NCBI RefSeq assembly: GCF_001629735.1
Contig: NZ_CP015224.1
Coordinates: 372,001 to 436,000, forward strand
Reading direction: 5' to 3'
DNA from: Lysinibacillus sphaericus
Lineage (GTDB): Bacteria; Bacillota; Bacilli; Bacillales_A; Planococcaceae
Length of the DNA stretch: 64,000 bases
This document shows, piece by piece, positions 17,653 to 26,473 of this stretch. Position 1 is the first letter of the stretch. The number at the start of each line of letters is the position of its first letter. A program made the translations under genes and the position numbers. The notes under the pieces are model-generated. The model was given only the letters and a program-made list of their open reading frames with translations. It was not told the origin of the DNA and searched no databases.

Positions 17653-19392
17653 ATGTTACATCAGCTTTCATGGAAAGTCGGTGGGCAACAGGGTGAAGGG
17701 ATTGAGAGTACAGGTGAGATTTTCTCAATGGCAATGAATCGTCTAGGCTATTTCCTATACGGTTATCGTCACTTCTCTTCTCGAATTAAAGGTGGCCATA
17801 CGAATAATAAAATTACAGTTCGTCCAACAGAAGTACGTGCAATTGCGGATGATTTAGATATTTTAGTGGCGTTCGATCAGGAAACAATCGATGTCAATTA
17901 TAAAGAGCTTACAGAAAATGGTGTTATTTTAGCGGATGCCAAATTTGATCCTGTTAAACCAGAAGATTCAAAGGCTCCATTATTTGTTGTACCGTTTACA
18001 GAAATAGCAGCAGAGCTTGGCACTTCATTGATGAAAAACATGGTAGCCATCGGTGCAACCGCATCATTGCTAAACCTAGAGGACGCAGTGTTCCAAAATG
18101 TTGTCGATGATATTTTTGGGAAAAAGGGCGAAGAGGTCGTTCAAAAAAACATGGAGGCCATTACTCGTGGTCGTCAAATCATGAATGAGCTGTTAGGTGA
18201 TCGTGTAGGTGCATGGGAGCTTTCTCCAGCAGATGGAAAACGTCGGATGTTTATGATTGGTAATGATGCAGTAGCACTTGGTGCATTAGCAGCTGGGACA
18301 CGCTTTATGGCAGCCTACCCAATTACACCAGCTTCTGAAATTATGGAGTATCTAATTAAGAAACTACCAAAATTCGGCGGCACAGTCATCCAAACAGAAG
18401 ATGAGATTGCCGCAGCAACAATGGCGATTGGCGCTAACTTTGGTGGTGTTCGCTCCTTTACAGCATCGGCTGGACCTGGTCTTTCACTGATGATGGAAGC
18501 AATTGGTCTTTCAGGTATGACGGAGCAGCCATTAGTGGTCGTGGATACACAACGCGGAGGTCCTTCAACTGGGCTACCAACAAAGCAAGAACAATCAGAC
18601 TTAATGGCAATGCTATACGGAACACATGGCGAAATTCCTAAAGTAGTTCTTGCACCTTCTACAATGGAGGAAGCATTCTTTGACACAATTCAAGCATTTA
18701 ATATTGCGGAGGAATTGCAATTACCAGTTATCTTAATGACTGATTTACAATTATCGTTAGGGAAACAATCTGTAGAACCATTTGATTACAGTAAGATTGA
18801 AATTCGTCGTGGTAAAATTGTGATTGATGATCTTGAAGAAGCCGCTGATAAAGCCTATTTCAAACGCTATGAAGATACTGAAGATGGGGTTTCACCTCGG
18901 GTATTACCTGGTACATTACATGGTATTCACCACGTTACAGGCGTGGAACATGATGAAACAGGGAAGCCATCTGAAGCAACGGGTAATCGTCAAACTCAAA
19001 TGGATAAACGCTTCCGTAAGTTAGAGAATTTGAAATTTGATAATCCAGTGTTTGTGAATGCTCCACATGAAGAGGCGGATATTTTATTAGTAGGCTTTAA
19101 CTCAACAAGGGGCGCTATTGAAGAAGTACAAGAACGACTCAATGTGCAAGGAATGAAAGTTAATCATGCACATGTTCGCTTAATTCATCCATTCCCATCT
19201 GCGGAAATGGCACCACTTGTAGCGAAAGCGAAAAAAGTAATCGTTGTGGAAAATAACTATACGGGTCAATTGGCAAACATTATGAAGATGAACATAGGTG
19301 GTCACGATAAAATCGCGACAATCACTAAATATAATGGTACACCATTCTTGCCAGGTGAATTAGAAAATCGTGTGAAGGAGTTGACTCGCTAA
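17653..19392 (+). CDS. korA: 2-oxoacid:ferredoxin oxidoreductase, alpha (gamma-alpha fused) subunit
   Basis: Catalyses CoA-dependent oxidative decarboxylation of 2-oxoacids, probably 2-oxoglutarate, with ferredoxin as acceptor, together with the beta subunit. The 579-residue chain joins a gamma domain (residues about 1-185; WKVGGQQGEGIESTGE, RIKGGHTNNK) to an alpha domain (from about 200; AYPITPASEIMEYL, TEDEIAAATMAIGA). No Cys-rich ferredoxin domain is present. ATG 17653 follows AAGGAG. The TAATG overlap with the next gene implies coupling. Substrate 2-oxoglutarate versus pyruvate is inferred from family size. Confidence 0.88.
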   Translation: MLHQLSWKVGGQQGEGIESTGEIFSMAMNRLGYFLYGYRHFSSRIKGGHTNNKITVRPTEVRAIADDLDILVAFDQETIDVNYKELTENGVILADAKFDPVKPEDSKAPLFVVPFTEIAAELGTSLMKNMVAIGATASLLNLEDAVFQNVVDDIFGKKGEEVVQKNMEAITRGRQIMNELLGDRVGAWELSPADGKRRMFMIGNDAVALGALAAGTRFMAAYPITPASEIMEYLIKKLPKFGGTVIQTEDEIAAATMAIGANFGGVRSFTASAGPGLSLMMEAIGLSGMTEQPLVVVDTQRGGPSTGLPTKQEQSDLMAMLYGTHGEIPKVVLAPSTMEEAFFDTIQAFNIAEELQLPVILMTDLQLSLGKQSVEPFDYSKIEIRRGKIVIDDLEEAADKAYFKRYEDTEDGVSPRVLPGTLHGIHHVTGVEHDETGKPSEATGNRQTQMDKRFRKLENLKFDNPVFVNAPHEEADILLVGFNSTRGAIEEVQERLNVQGMKVNHAHVRLIHPFPSAEMAPLVAKAKKVIVVENNYTGQLANIMKMNIGGHDKIATITKYNGTPFLPGELENRVKELTR

Positions 19393-20258
19393 TGGCAACA
19401 TTTAAGGATTTTCGTAATGCAGTAAAGCCAAACTGGTGCCCAGGCTGTGGAGACTTCTCTGTACAAGCGGCTATTCAACGTGCTGCTGCGAATGTGGGAA
19501 TTGAACCAAATGAACTTGCAGTAATTTCTGGGATTGGTTGTTCGGGTCGTATTTCAGGATATATTAATTCTTACGGATTTCATGGTATTCATGGTCGTGC
19601 ACTTCCGATTGCACAAGGGTTAAAAATGGCTAATCGTGATTTACATGTCATCGCTTCTGGTGGTGATGGTGATGGATTTGCGATTGGTATGGGGCACACC
19701 ATTCATGCAATTCGCCGTAACATCGATATTACGTATATTGTCATGGATAACCAAATTTATGGTTTAACAAAAGGTCAAACATCGCCTCGCTCTGCTGCTG
19801 GATTTATTACTAAATCCACACCAGGTGGAGCAATTGAGCCATCGTTAAAACCTTTAGAAGTTGCGTTAACAAGTGGTGCTACATTTGTGGCACAAGGCTT
19901 CTCGACTGATATTAAAGAGTTAACAGCTTTAATCGAAGCGGGTATCAATCATAAAGGCTTCTCATTCATCAATGTCTTTTCACCTTGTGTCACATATAAC
20001 AAAGTGAACACATACGATTGGTTTAAAGAGAACTTAACAAAGCTAGCGGATGTTGAAGGCTATGACCACACTGATCGCGGTATGGCAATGCGTACAGTGA
20101 TGGAGAACGAGGGCTTAGTAACAGGCGTTATTTATCATGATACAGAAACAACGTCCTATCAAGAAAAAGTACCTGGTTACTCCGAGTTACCATTAACAGA
20201 TATTGATATCAAAATGAGCGAAAATGAGTTCAATGAATTAGTAAAAGAATTTATGTAA
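19392..20258 (+). CDS. korB: 2-oxoacid:ferredoxin oxidoreductase, beta subunit
   Basis: The 288-residue thiamine-diphosphate-binding partner of the upstream alpha subunit. The N-terminal CPGCGDFSV and the later GIGCSGR supply iron-sulfur cysteines, and GDGDGFAIGMGH to VMDNQIYGLTKGQ is the TPP/Mg motif (GDGD...N). The start overlaps the alpha subunit stop by one base. Short beta subunits of this type occur in two-subunit KOR enzymes of aerobic bacilli. A strong terminator ends the operon. Confidence 0.92.
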   Translation: MATFKDFRNAVKPNWCPGCGDFSVQAAIQRAAANVGIEPNELAVISGIGCSGRISGYINSYGFHGIHGRALPIAQGLKMANRDLHVIASGGDGDGFAIGMGHTIHAIRRNIDITYIVMDNQIYGLTKGQTSPRSAAGFITKSTPGGAIEPSLKPLEVALTSGATFVAQGFSTDIKELTALIEAGINHKGFSFINVFSPCVTYNKVNTYDWFKENLTKLADVEGYDHTDRGMAMRTVMENEGLVTGVIYHDTETTSYQEKVPGYSELPLTDIDIKMSENEFNELVKEFM

Positions 20259-20270
20259 AATGCTAGAATC

Positions 20271-20309
20271 AAAGCATTTGGACTGGTAATAGTCCAAATG
20301 CTTTTTTGG
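20271..20309 (+). terminator. korB terminator
   Basis: The arms AAAGCATTTGGACT and AGTCCAAATGCTTT flank a short loop and are followed by a run of T residues. Confidence 0.92.
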
Positions 20310-20472
20310 TTGTATGAATGTATTGCTTATAGAGTTAGAAAACAGCAGTAAAGATACAAAAAATATGTGAAATCATATTCAAGTTGTGAATCTAAAACAA
20401 ATAGAAGGGGCTGGTAGAGGTAAAAATCTCCCCGAAAATGCTACAATAAAAGAAAAAAAAGAGGCGATGCAC

Positions 20473-20844
20473 GTGAATAACGTCATTGATTTTATTGCAA
20501 AGAAAAGGGAACGTGAAGAAAGGCAGCGTGCTCAGAATTTAGAGCGGTATGTGGCAACACACTGTAATTTTCAACAACCTGAAAATATTGACGCGCTAGT
20601 AGAGGGCAAACTGATAGAGGTCAAAGATCATTCGTTATTTTTGGGCTTTTTGTCTATTTTAAAGGATGAGCAAATAGAACCAATGACTATTTTTCAGGAT
20701 GTCTTTACGTTAGAACCCGCTCGTTTTGAAATGTCTTATAATATGAGATGGTGGTCTGTTGTTCAACTAGCGTTTACATTTTTAACAATTTTAAAGGAAA
20801 ATGAGCCGCATACATATGCAAATTTTTTAGGTCTCTCCAAATAA
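20473..20844 (+). CDS. Hypothetical protein
   Basis: A 123-residue protein I do not recognise. It begins MNNVIDFIAKKREREERQ, a charged helix, followed by mixed sequence without membrane segments or metal motifs. The open frame extends to 20386, but AAAGAGGCG at 20457-20466 places the best start at GTG 20473 (8-base spacing), with ATG 20467 an alternative. It stands alone between the korAB terminator and the ABC importer operon, on the same strand. It may be a lineage-specific cytoplasmic protein. Confidence 0.65.
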   Translation: MNNVIDFIAKKREREERQRAQNLERYVATHCNFQQPENIDALVEGKLIEVKDHSLFLGFLSILKDEQIEPMTIFQDVFTLEPARFEMSYNMRWWSVVQLAFTFLTILKENEPHTYANFLGLSK

Positions 20845-20850
20845 TCTAGG

Positions 20851-20884
20851 TATGTGTACGTCTCTTCAAACAAACGTGCACATA
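20851..20884 (+). repeat. Inverted repeat after the hypothetical gene
   Basis: The arms TATGTGTACGT (20851-20861) and ACGTGCACATA (20874-20884) pair with one wobble. No T tract follows directly; it is possibly a weak terminator for the gene at 20473. Confidence 0.5.
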
Positions 20885-21083
20885 CAGAACTAGATTTCTC
20901 CTTATCTCCTTCCTTCCATTTTACAATTCTCCTTCAATTATTATTTACATTCATAGATTTTATAATTTCTCAATAATTTTTACTAAATATTTTAATGACC
21001 TCCATACTTGCTTAATGTTTGTTTTATACCATTACGGATGTAAGCAAATAAAAATAAACCAAAACAAATGGAGGGTCCAACAC

Positions 21084-22172
21084 ATGGCAATTCAAAAGTT
21101 GTGGAAAAAAGGCTTAATTGGTGCATTAGCCATTTCCATGTTGGCAGCTTGTTCAGACAGTTCATCAGGTACAAATGAGGTAAAGGAAGATGTAACGCTT
21201 GAAGAAATTACGACAAAAGCAAAGGAAGAGGGGGCTGTCAATTCTGTTGGTATGCCTGATACATGGGCGAACTGGGTGGAGACTTGGGAGGAGCTAGGAA
21301 CTGAATATAGCATTAAACACAAAGATACAGATATGTCGAGTGCTGAAGAATTAGCTAAGTTTGAAGCAGAGAAAGATGATGCTACAGCAGATATTGGTGA
21401 TGTAGGGATTGCTTTTGGTCCGATTGCTAAGGACAAGGGCCTCACATTACCATACAAAACTTCTTATTGGGAAGAGATACCTGATTGGGCAAAAGACAAT
21501 GAAGGCCATTGGATTGTAGGCTATACAGGAACTATTTCATTTTTAACAGATAAAAATAATGTAAAAGATGCTCCGAAATCGTGGGAGGATTTAAAAAATG
21601 GCAATTATACAGTCAGTATTGGAGATGCATTAACAGCTAACCAAGCACAGTTTGCCATTTTAGCTGCTGCCATGGCTTTTGGTGGAGATGAGTCCAATAT
21701 TCAACCCGGGATTGATTTTTTTGCAGAGTTAGCGAAGCAAGGTAGATTACAGGGTGACCCATCTGTCGCAAATTTAGAAAAGGGAGAAATTGATGTCGCT
21801 ATCTTATGGGATTTTAATGCATTAGGCTATCGTCACCAAATTGATGAGGAACGTTTTGATGTAGTGATACCGAAAGAGGGTTCTGTTACTTCGGGCTATG
21901 CAACGATCATTAATAAGTATGCTAAAAACCCACATGCAGCCATGCTAGCACGTGAATATATTTTATCTGATGCAGGTCAAGAAAATTTAGCAAAAGGCTA
22001 TGCAAGACCAATTCGAGACAAGGTGGACCTACCACAGGATGTAAAAGATTTATTGTTACCAGCTGATATGTATAACAATGCTCAACCAGTAAACGATCAA
22101 AAGAAATGGGAAGATACAACAAAGCAAATTCCACAATTATATCAGGAGCAGGTGTTAATCCATGCAAAATAA
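21084..22172 (+). CDS. ABC transporter substrate-binding lipoprotein
   Basis: A 362-residue extracellular solute-binding protein. The signal peptide (KKGLIGALAISMLAAC) ends at a lipobox with Cys23, so it is membrane-anchored outside. It resembles the spermidine/putrescine, iron(III) and aminoethylphosphonate binding-protein group, with pocket-like segments such as WANWVETWEELG and GDVGIAFGPIA. ATG 21084 is 8 bases after GGAGGG. The stop overlaps the downstream phosphodiesterase-like gene by 11 bases. The ligand is not known; the operon suggests a phosphorylated organic molecule. Confidence 0.85.
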   Translation: MAIQKLWKKGLIGALAISMLAACSDSSSGTNEVKEDVTLEEITTKAKEEGAVNSVGMPDTWANWVETWEELGTEYSIKHKDTDMSSAEELAKFEAEKDDATADIGDVGIAFGPIAKDKGLTLPYKTSYWEEIPDWAKDNEGHWIVGYTGTISFLTDKNNVKDAPKSWEDLKNGNYTVSIGDALTANQAQFAILAAAMAFGGDESNIQPGIDFFAELAKQGRLQGDPSVANLEKGEIDVAILWDFNALGYRHQIDEERFDVVIPKEGSVTSGYATIINKYAKNPHAAMLAREYILSDAGQENLAKGYARPIRDKVDLPQDVKDLLLPADMYNNAQPVNDQKKWEDTTKQIPQLYQEQVLIHAK

Positions 22173-22998
22173 GAAAGTAGTTTTAATTGTCGTTGATGCA
22201 CTACGCTTTGATACTGCTTGTTCCCATATGGGATTTTTACACCATTTAGTAGAGCGAAAGGTAGCAGCCCGCTATAAAATTTGTTCGGAGGTTCCTGCGT
22301 TATCTAGACCATTATATGAAACCATTTTAACAGGGACACCCCCAATTGTTCATGGTGTCACAAGTAATATGACCGTCCGTTTATCGACTCAAAAAAGTGT
22401 CTTTCACGTTGCAAAGGAACACGGATTGTCTACAGCAGCCTCAGCCTATTATTGGGTAAGTGAACTTTATAACAGAGCGCCATTTAACCATATGGCTGAC
22501 AGAATTCAACTGGATACATCCTTACCAATTGACAATGGATTGTTCTATTTTGAGGATCATTATCCGGATAGTCATGTATTTGCAGATGCAGCCTGGTTAA
22601 TGGATGAAAAGCAGCCTGATTTCCTTTATATTCATCCGATGAATGTTGATGATGATGGTCATAAATTTACTGCGGATTCCGCACAATATCGCAATCGTGT
22701 TTTAGCGATGGATGCCATATTATCATTATTCATTCCAAAATGTATGGCACAAGGGTATGAGGTCATTGTTACAGCTGATCATGGCATGACGAGTGATGGC
22801 AATCATGGAGGAACAACGGATGAGGATCGTTATGTTCCACTGTTTGTAATCGCCGATTCTGTCAAGGCAGGGATAAATGAGGGTGTTGTTTCCCAATTAC
22901 AAATTGCACCACTATGCTGTCATTTATTGAAGATGGAGCCTACTGATGAAATGGTGCCACTTTTACTTGAAGGTGTATATACAGCAAAAGAGGTTTAA
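22162..22998 (+). CDS. Alkaline-phosphatase-superfamily phosphoesterase
   Basis: A 278-residue protein of the alkaline phosphatase/nucleotide pyrophosphatase superfamily. Metal-site elements visible are VVDALRFDT near the N-terminus, a nucleophile region PALSRPLYETILTG, HPMNVDDDGH, and TADHGMTSDGNHGG. There is no signal peptide, so it should act in the cytoplasm on imported substrate. Phosphonoacetate hydrolase and nucleotide phosphodiesterases share this fold, so the substrate could be a phosphonate or a phosphodiester. ATG 22162 overlaps the binding-protein gene; a perfect 13-base hairpin follows. Confidence 0.82.
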   Translation: MQNKKVVLIVVDALRFDTACSHMGFLHHLVERKVAARYKICSEVPALSRPLYETILTGTPPIVHGVTSNMTVRLSTQKSVFHVAKEHGLSTAASAYYWVSELYNRAPFNHMADRIQLDTSLPIDNGLFYFEDHYPDSHVFADAAWLMDEKQPDFLYIHPMNVDDDGHKFTADSAQYRNRVLAMDAILSLFIPKCMAQGYEVIVTADHGMTSDGNHGGTTDEDRYVPLFVIADSVKAGINEGVVSQLQIAPLCCHLLKMEPTDEMVPLLLEGVYTAKEV

Positions 22999-23001
22999 AT
23001 C

Positions 23002-23038
23002 ATAATAGTCGCTCCTGTTAGGCTAGAGCGACTATTAT
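23002..23038 (+). repeat. Intra-operon hairpin between phosphoesterase and permease genes
   Basis: Perfect 13-base arms (ATAATAGTCGCTC at 23002-23014, complement at 23026-23038) around an 11-base loop with no T tract. It probably stabilises or attenuates mRNA so that the binding protein and phosphoesterase exceed the membrane subunits. Confidence 0.7.
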
Positions 23039-23074
23039 CCCCTTGGGCAGCAGTAATTATAGAAAGAAGTGATT

Positions 23075-23914
23075 GTGTTGATATCGAAGCGGCAATCCAT
23101 TGCCTGGCTTTCTCCTTTTCTAGTATTACTATTATTATTTTTCCTTGTCCCTTTATTGTATATGCTCATAACTAGCTTTCAAAATAGTGATGGCTTCACG
23201 CTAACGCAATACAAGGCTGTCTTTACGAACGGCTATATTTTACAAGGTTTTAAAAATAGTATTACCTTATCCATCATTTCAGCTATTATCGCGTTAATGG
23301 TTACATTGTTCGCGGTCTATGCGATGATGAAGTTTTCTGAGCCAGTGAGAGAGAAAATTTTAATACTAACAAATTTAACATCTAATTTTTCGGGTATTCC
23401 GTTAGCTTTTGCCTTTATCGTGTTACTTGGCAACAGTGGTTTATTTACACTGTTATTTGAAAAATGGGATATCGATGCACTGTCATCATTTTCACTTTAT
23501 AGTTGGGGTGGCCTTTTATTAATTTATATTTACTTTCAGCTTCCACTATCGCTTATGCTGTTATATCCGATTTATGATGGAATCCAGCAGCAGTGGAAGG
23601 AGGCAGCTGCACTTTTAGGGGCATCCAGTTGGCAGTTTTGGAGGAAAATTGGTCTACCCGTGATGCTTCCAGGGATTGTCGGAACTTTTAGTGTATTATT
23701 TGCTAATGCTATGGGTGCGTATGCCTCAGCCTATGCACTGACTAGCAGTAATTACAATTTAGTGGCGATTCGTATTGGCTCATTAATTAAAGGTGATATC
23801 TTTGCCCAACCAGAGCTAGCAAGTGCAATTGCGGTCATTTTAGCCGTATCGATGGTAACGGCGATGTTAATTAGTGAGTGGAGCATCTCAAACACAAGGA
23901 GGAAGCTTAAATGA
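23075..23914 (+). CDS. ABC transporter permease (first)
   Basis: About 279 residues with six hydrophobic helices and the binding-protein-dependent permease EAA-like loop (WKEAAALLGASSWQFWRKIGLP). GTG 23075 is preferred over GTG 23069 on spacing from AGAAAGAAG. It overlaps the second permease by 4 bases (ATGA). It belongs to the PotB/CysT-like class used by polyamine, thiamine and aminoethylphosphonate importers. Confidence 0.88.
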   Translation: MLISKRQSIAWLSPFLVLLLLFFLVPLLYMLITSFQNSDGFTLTQYKAVFTNGYILQGFKNSITLSIISAIIALMVTLFAVYAMMKFSEPVREKILILTNLTSNFSGIPLAFAFIVLLGNSGLFTLLFEKWDIDALSSFSLYSWGGLLLIYIYFQLPLSLMLLYPIYDGIQQQWKEAAALLGASSWQFWRKIGLPVMLPGIVGTFSVLFANAMGAYASAYALTSSNYNLVAIRIGSLIKGDIFAQPELASAIAVILAVSMVTAMLISEWSISNTRRKLK

Positions 23915-24696
23915 AAAAGCGAGGCTTGGCTGATTTATTTTTCCTCCTGTTAATGGGGTATCTTATATTGCCCGTTCTAGCAACGATGCTCTACGCTTTC
24001 GCATCAAAATGGAATTCAACTATATTACCAGAAGGATTTACATTAAAATGGTTTTCCACATTGTTTCAGGATAGTGAATTTATTCAGGCATTTGGACGTT
24101 CAGTATTGCTAGCAGGTGGTGCTGTTAGTATCGCACTCCTCGTTATTGTGCCAGCCATCTTCGTTATTGTCTTGTACTTTCCAACGTATGAAAAATGGAT
24201 ACAGATGGCCGTTGTCATGGTCTATTCTTTCCCAGGAATCATTTTAGCGGTTGGGCTTATCCGTGTTTATAGTCAAATAGGGATACCGATGATTTTCGTT
24301 GTTCTAGGGGCCTATGTTGTTGGAATTCTACCTTATATCTATCAGGGCACACGAAATAGTTTGCGAAATATAGATGCAAGGCAGCTTCTTGATGCAGCTC
24401 AATTACTTGGGGCATCTAAAAGGCAAGCGTTCACAAAAATTTTACTGCCTACTGTTTATCCAGGCTTATTTGCAGGTGCGCTGTTATCTTTCTCTGTTTT
24501 ATTTGGTGAATTTGTCTTAATTAATCTTGTTGTTGGCTCTCGCTTTGAAACAGTTCAAATTTATTTAATGAAAAAACTTAGTACTAGTGGACATATTGCT
24601 AGTGCAGTAGTTTTCATTTATATCGTGCTGATGGGTTTATTAACATTTGTCATTGCTTTAGTAACGAAACGATCGAAAGGTGCTACAAATCTATGA
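23911..24696 (+). CDS. ABC transporter permease (second)
   Basis: A 261-residue permease with six predicted helices and the EAA-like loop DAAQLLGASKRQAFTKILLP. It forms the second half of the transmembrane pore. ATG 23911 follows AAGGAGGAAG and overlaps the previous gene (ATGA). The next gene again overlaps by 4 bases, so the importer subunits are strictly coupled. Confidence 0.88.
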   Translation: MKKRGLADLFFLLLMGYLILPVLATMLYAFASKWNSTILPEGFTLKWFSTLFQDSEFIQAFGRSVLLAGGAVSIALLVIVPAIFVIVLYFPTYEKWIQMAVVMVYSFPGIILAVGLIRVYSQIGIPMIFVVLGAYVVGILPYIYQGTRNSLRNIDARQLLDAAQLLGASKRQAFTKILLPTVYPGLFAGALLSFSVLFGEFVLINLVVGSRFETVQIYLMKKLSTSGHIASAVVFIYIVLMGLLTFVIALVTKRSKGATNL

Positions 24697-25694
24697 GTTA
24701 TCTTGTTATTGAAGGGCTTCATAAAAACTATGGGTCATCAACTGTTTTATCGAATATTAATATGAAAATTGACAAAGGTGAATTTATTACTTTATTAGGG
24801 CCAAGTGGCTGTGGAAAGAGTACGATTCTTCGCATTGTCGCAGGCTTGACAGATGCATCGGCAGGGCTTATTTCCATTGAAGGCAAAGATATGAATGGTG
24901 TACAACCTAAGGATCGCCAAGTAGGGATGGTTTTTCAATCCTATGCACTTTTTCCGAATATGACCGTGCAAGAAAATGTCGCCTTTGGCTTACGTATGCA
25001 AAAGGAGAATTCAGTTGATTTAGAAAAACGCGTTCAAGATATGCTGGAGCTTGTTCATTTAAGTGAAAAAGCCCACGCATATCCGAAAGAACTATCGGGA
25101 GGTCAACAACAACGTGTTGCACTAGCACGAGCTTTAATTGTTCGACCTAAAGTGTTGTTATTAGACGAGCCACTGAGTGCGCTAGATGCTCAAATACGAA
25201 AGAAGCTTCAAACAGATTTACGAGCCATTCAACGGAAGCTCAATATGACGATGATTTTAGTAACGCATGATCAGGAAGAGGCCATGGCTGTTTCAGACAG
25301 AATATTTGTAATGAATAATGGCAGTATTGCGCAAAGTGGGACACCAACTGAGATTTATACAAAACCTGATAATGAATTTATTGCTAATTTTATCGGGCAT
25401 TATAATGTTTTTTCCCGACAGGTATTAGAGCGAATGCTCGGAGAATCTTTACCAGAAACCTCCCGTAAATTTGCGATTCGTCCAGAAGCTCTGCATTTCG
25501 ATAAAAGAAACGGCGATCTGTCTATAACAGGAACAGCGAGACAATCATTAATGAGTGGCAATATCATTCGAACAACATTTGAGGGAGAAACCATATTTAC
25601 AATGGAGCAACTGCATCAACAGGGTGATTCAATTGAAATGGGAACAACCTATAAGTGTTATGTCGCAAAAGAAGATGTGATTGCATTATCATGA
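24693..25694 (+). CDS. ABC transporter ATP-binding protein
   Basis: A 333-residue PotA/FbpC-type ATPase. It has Walker A LGPSGCGKST (near residue 33), Q-loop FQSYALFPNMTV, signature LSGGQQQRVALARAL, Walker B VLLLDEPLSALD and H-loop VTHDQEEAM, followed by a C-terminal TOBE-like regulatory region. It energises the two permeases. The stop overlaps the regulator start (ATGA). Confidence 0.93.
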   Translation: MSYLVIEGLHKNYGSSTVLSNINMKIDKGEFITLLGPSGCGKSTILRIVAGLTDASAGLISIEGKDMNGVQPKDRQVGMVFQSYALFPNMTVQENVAFGLRMQKENSVDLEKRVQDMLELVHLSEKAHAYPKELSGGQQQRVALARALIVRPKVLLLDEPLSALDAQIRKKLQTDLRAIQRKLNMTMILVTHDQEEAMAVSDRIFVMNNGSIAQSGTPTEIYTKPDNEFIANFIGHYNVFSRQVLERMLGESLPETSRKFAIRPEALHFDKRNGDLSITGTARQSLMSGNIIRTTFEGETIFTMEQLHQQGDSIEMGTTYKCYVAKEDVIALS

Positions 25695-26473
25695 CTTACG
25701 CAAAACTAGAAAGATTTGAATTTATCTTAAAACAATTAGAGCGGGAAGGGAAAATTATTGTTGCGAATATTGCTGATGCGCTTCAAGTAGCCCCTGAAAC
25801 AATACGCAGAGACTTTGATGAATTAGAGCAACAGCGATTATTAACAAGAGTGCATGGAGGAGCTATTAAATATACGAACGTGCGGAATGAGCCTGCCTTT
25901 TTGCGTAAGCTTCAAATGCAAAAAGAGGCTAAGCGTCAAATTGCTCGCATGGCCGCAAAACGTATTGGTGATGGAGATACGATAGCCATTGATACGGGGA
26001 CGACAACGGTCCATATTGCAGATTTTCTACTGGCTGTTGACGATATAACAGTTGTTACGAACTCGATTGCAGCAGCTGTCCAGTTCAATTTAGCAATAGA
26101 AGAAAGGCGCATGACGGGGAAGGTTATTTTACTAGGAGGTACTGCGAATCCTCGACAATCCTCTGTCGCAGGCGCTATGACTTTGGAAATGTTAGATAAT
26201 ATGAATTTTGACAAAGCATTTATCTCATGTGGCGGCATTAGTGAGGGTGTCGTGTATGATTATGATTTAGATGAATCTCTTATTTCAAAAAAAATGCAAA
26301 AGCATAGTAAGGTTAATTATTTATTAGCGGATGCATCAAAGATTAATGGAAAATCATTTTTCCAAATCTGTCATCTTGAAGAATGTACGGAAATTTTTTG
26401 TGAAAGTACTTGTCCATTAGAGTGGCAGGCTTATGAAGAAAAATGGACGGTATGTAATGGAGGGAAAAGTTGA
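25691..26473 (+). CDS. DeoR/GlpR-family transcriptional regulator
   Basis: A 260-residue repressor-like protein. Residues about 5-60 form the DeoR helix-turn-helix (IVANIADALQVAPETIRRDFDELE) and the remainder is a DeoRC sensor domain with the IDTGTTTVHIADFL phosphate-binding pattern. Members usually sense phosphorylated sugars or related metabolites. ATG 25691 overlaps the ATPase stop by 4 bases. It very likely controls this importer operon. No operator was identified with confidence upstream of 21084. Confidence 0.9.
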   Translation: MTYAKLERFEFILKQLEREGKIIVANIADALQVAPETIRRDFDELEQQRLLTRVHGGAIKYTNVRNEPAFLRKLQMQKEAKRQIARMAAKRIGDGDTIAIDTGTTTVHIADFLLAVDDITVVTNSIAAAVQFNLAIEERRMTGKVILLGGTANPRQSSVAGAMTLEMLDNMNFDKAFISCGGISEGVVYDYDLDESLISKKMQKHSKVNYLLADASKINGKSFFQICHLEECTEIFCESTCPLEWQAYEEKWTVCNGGKS

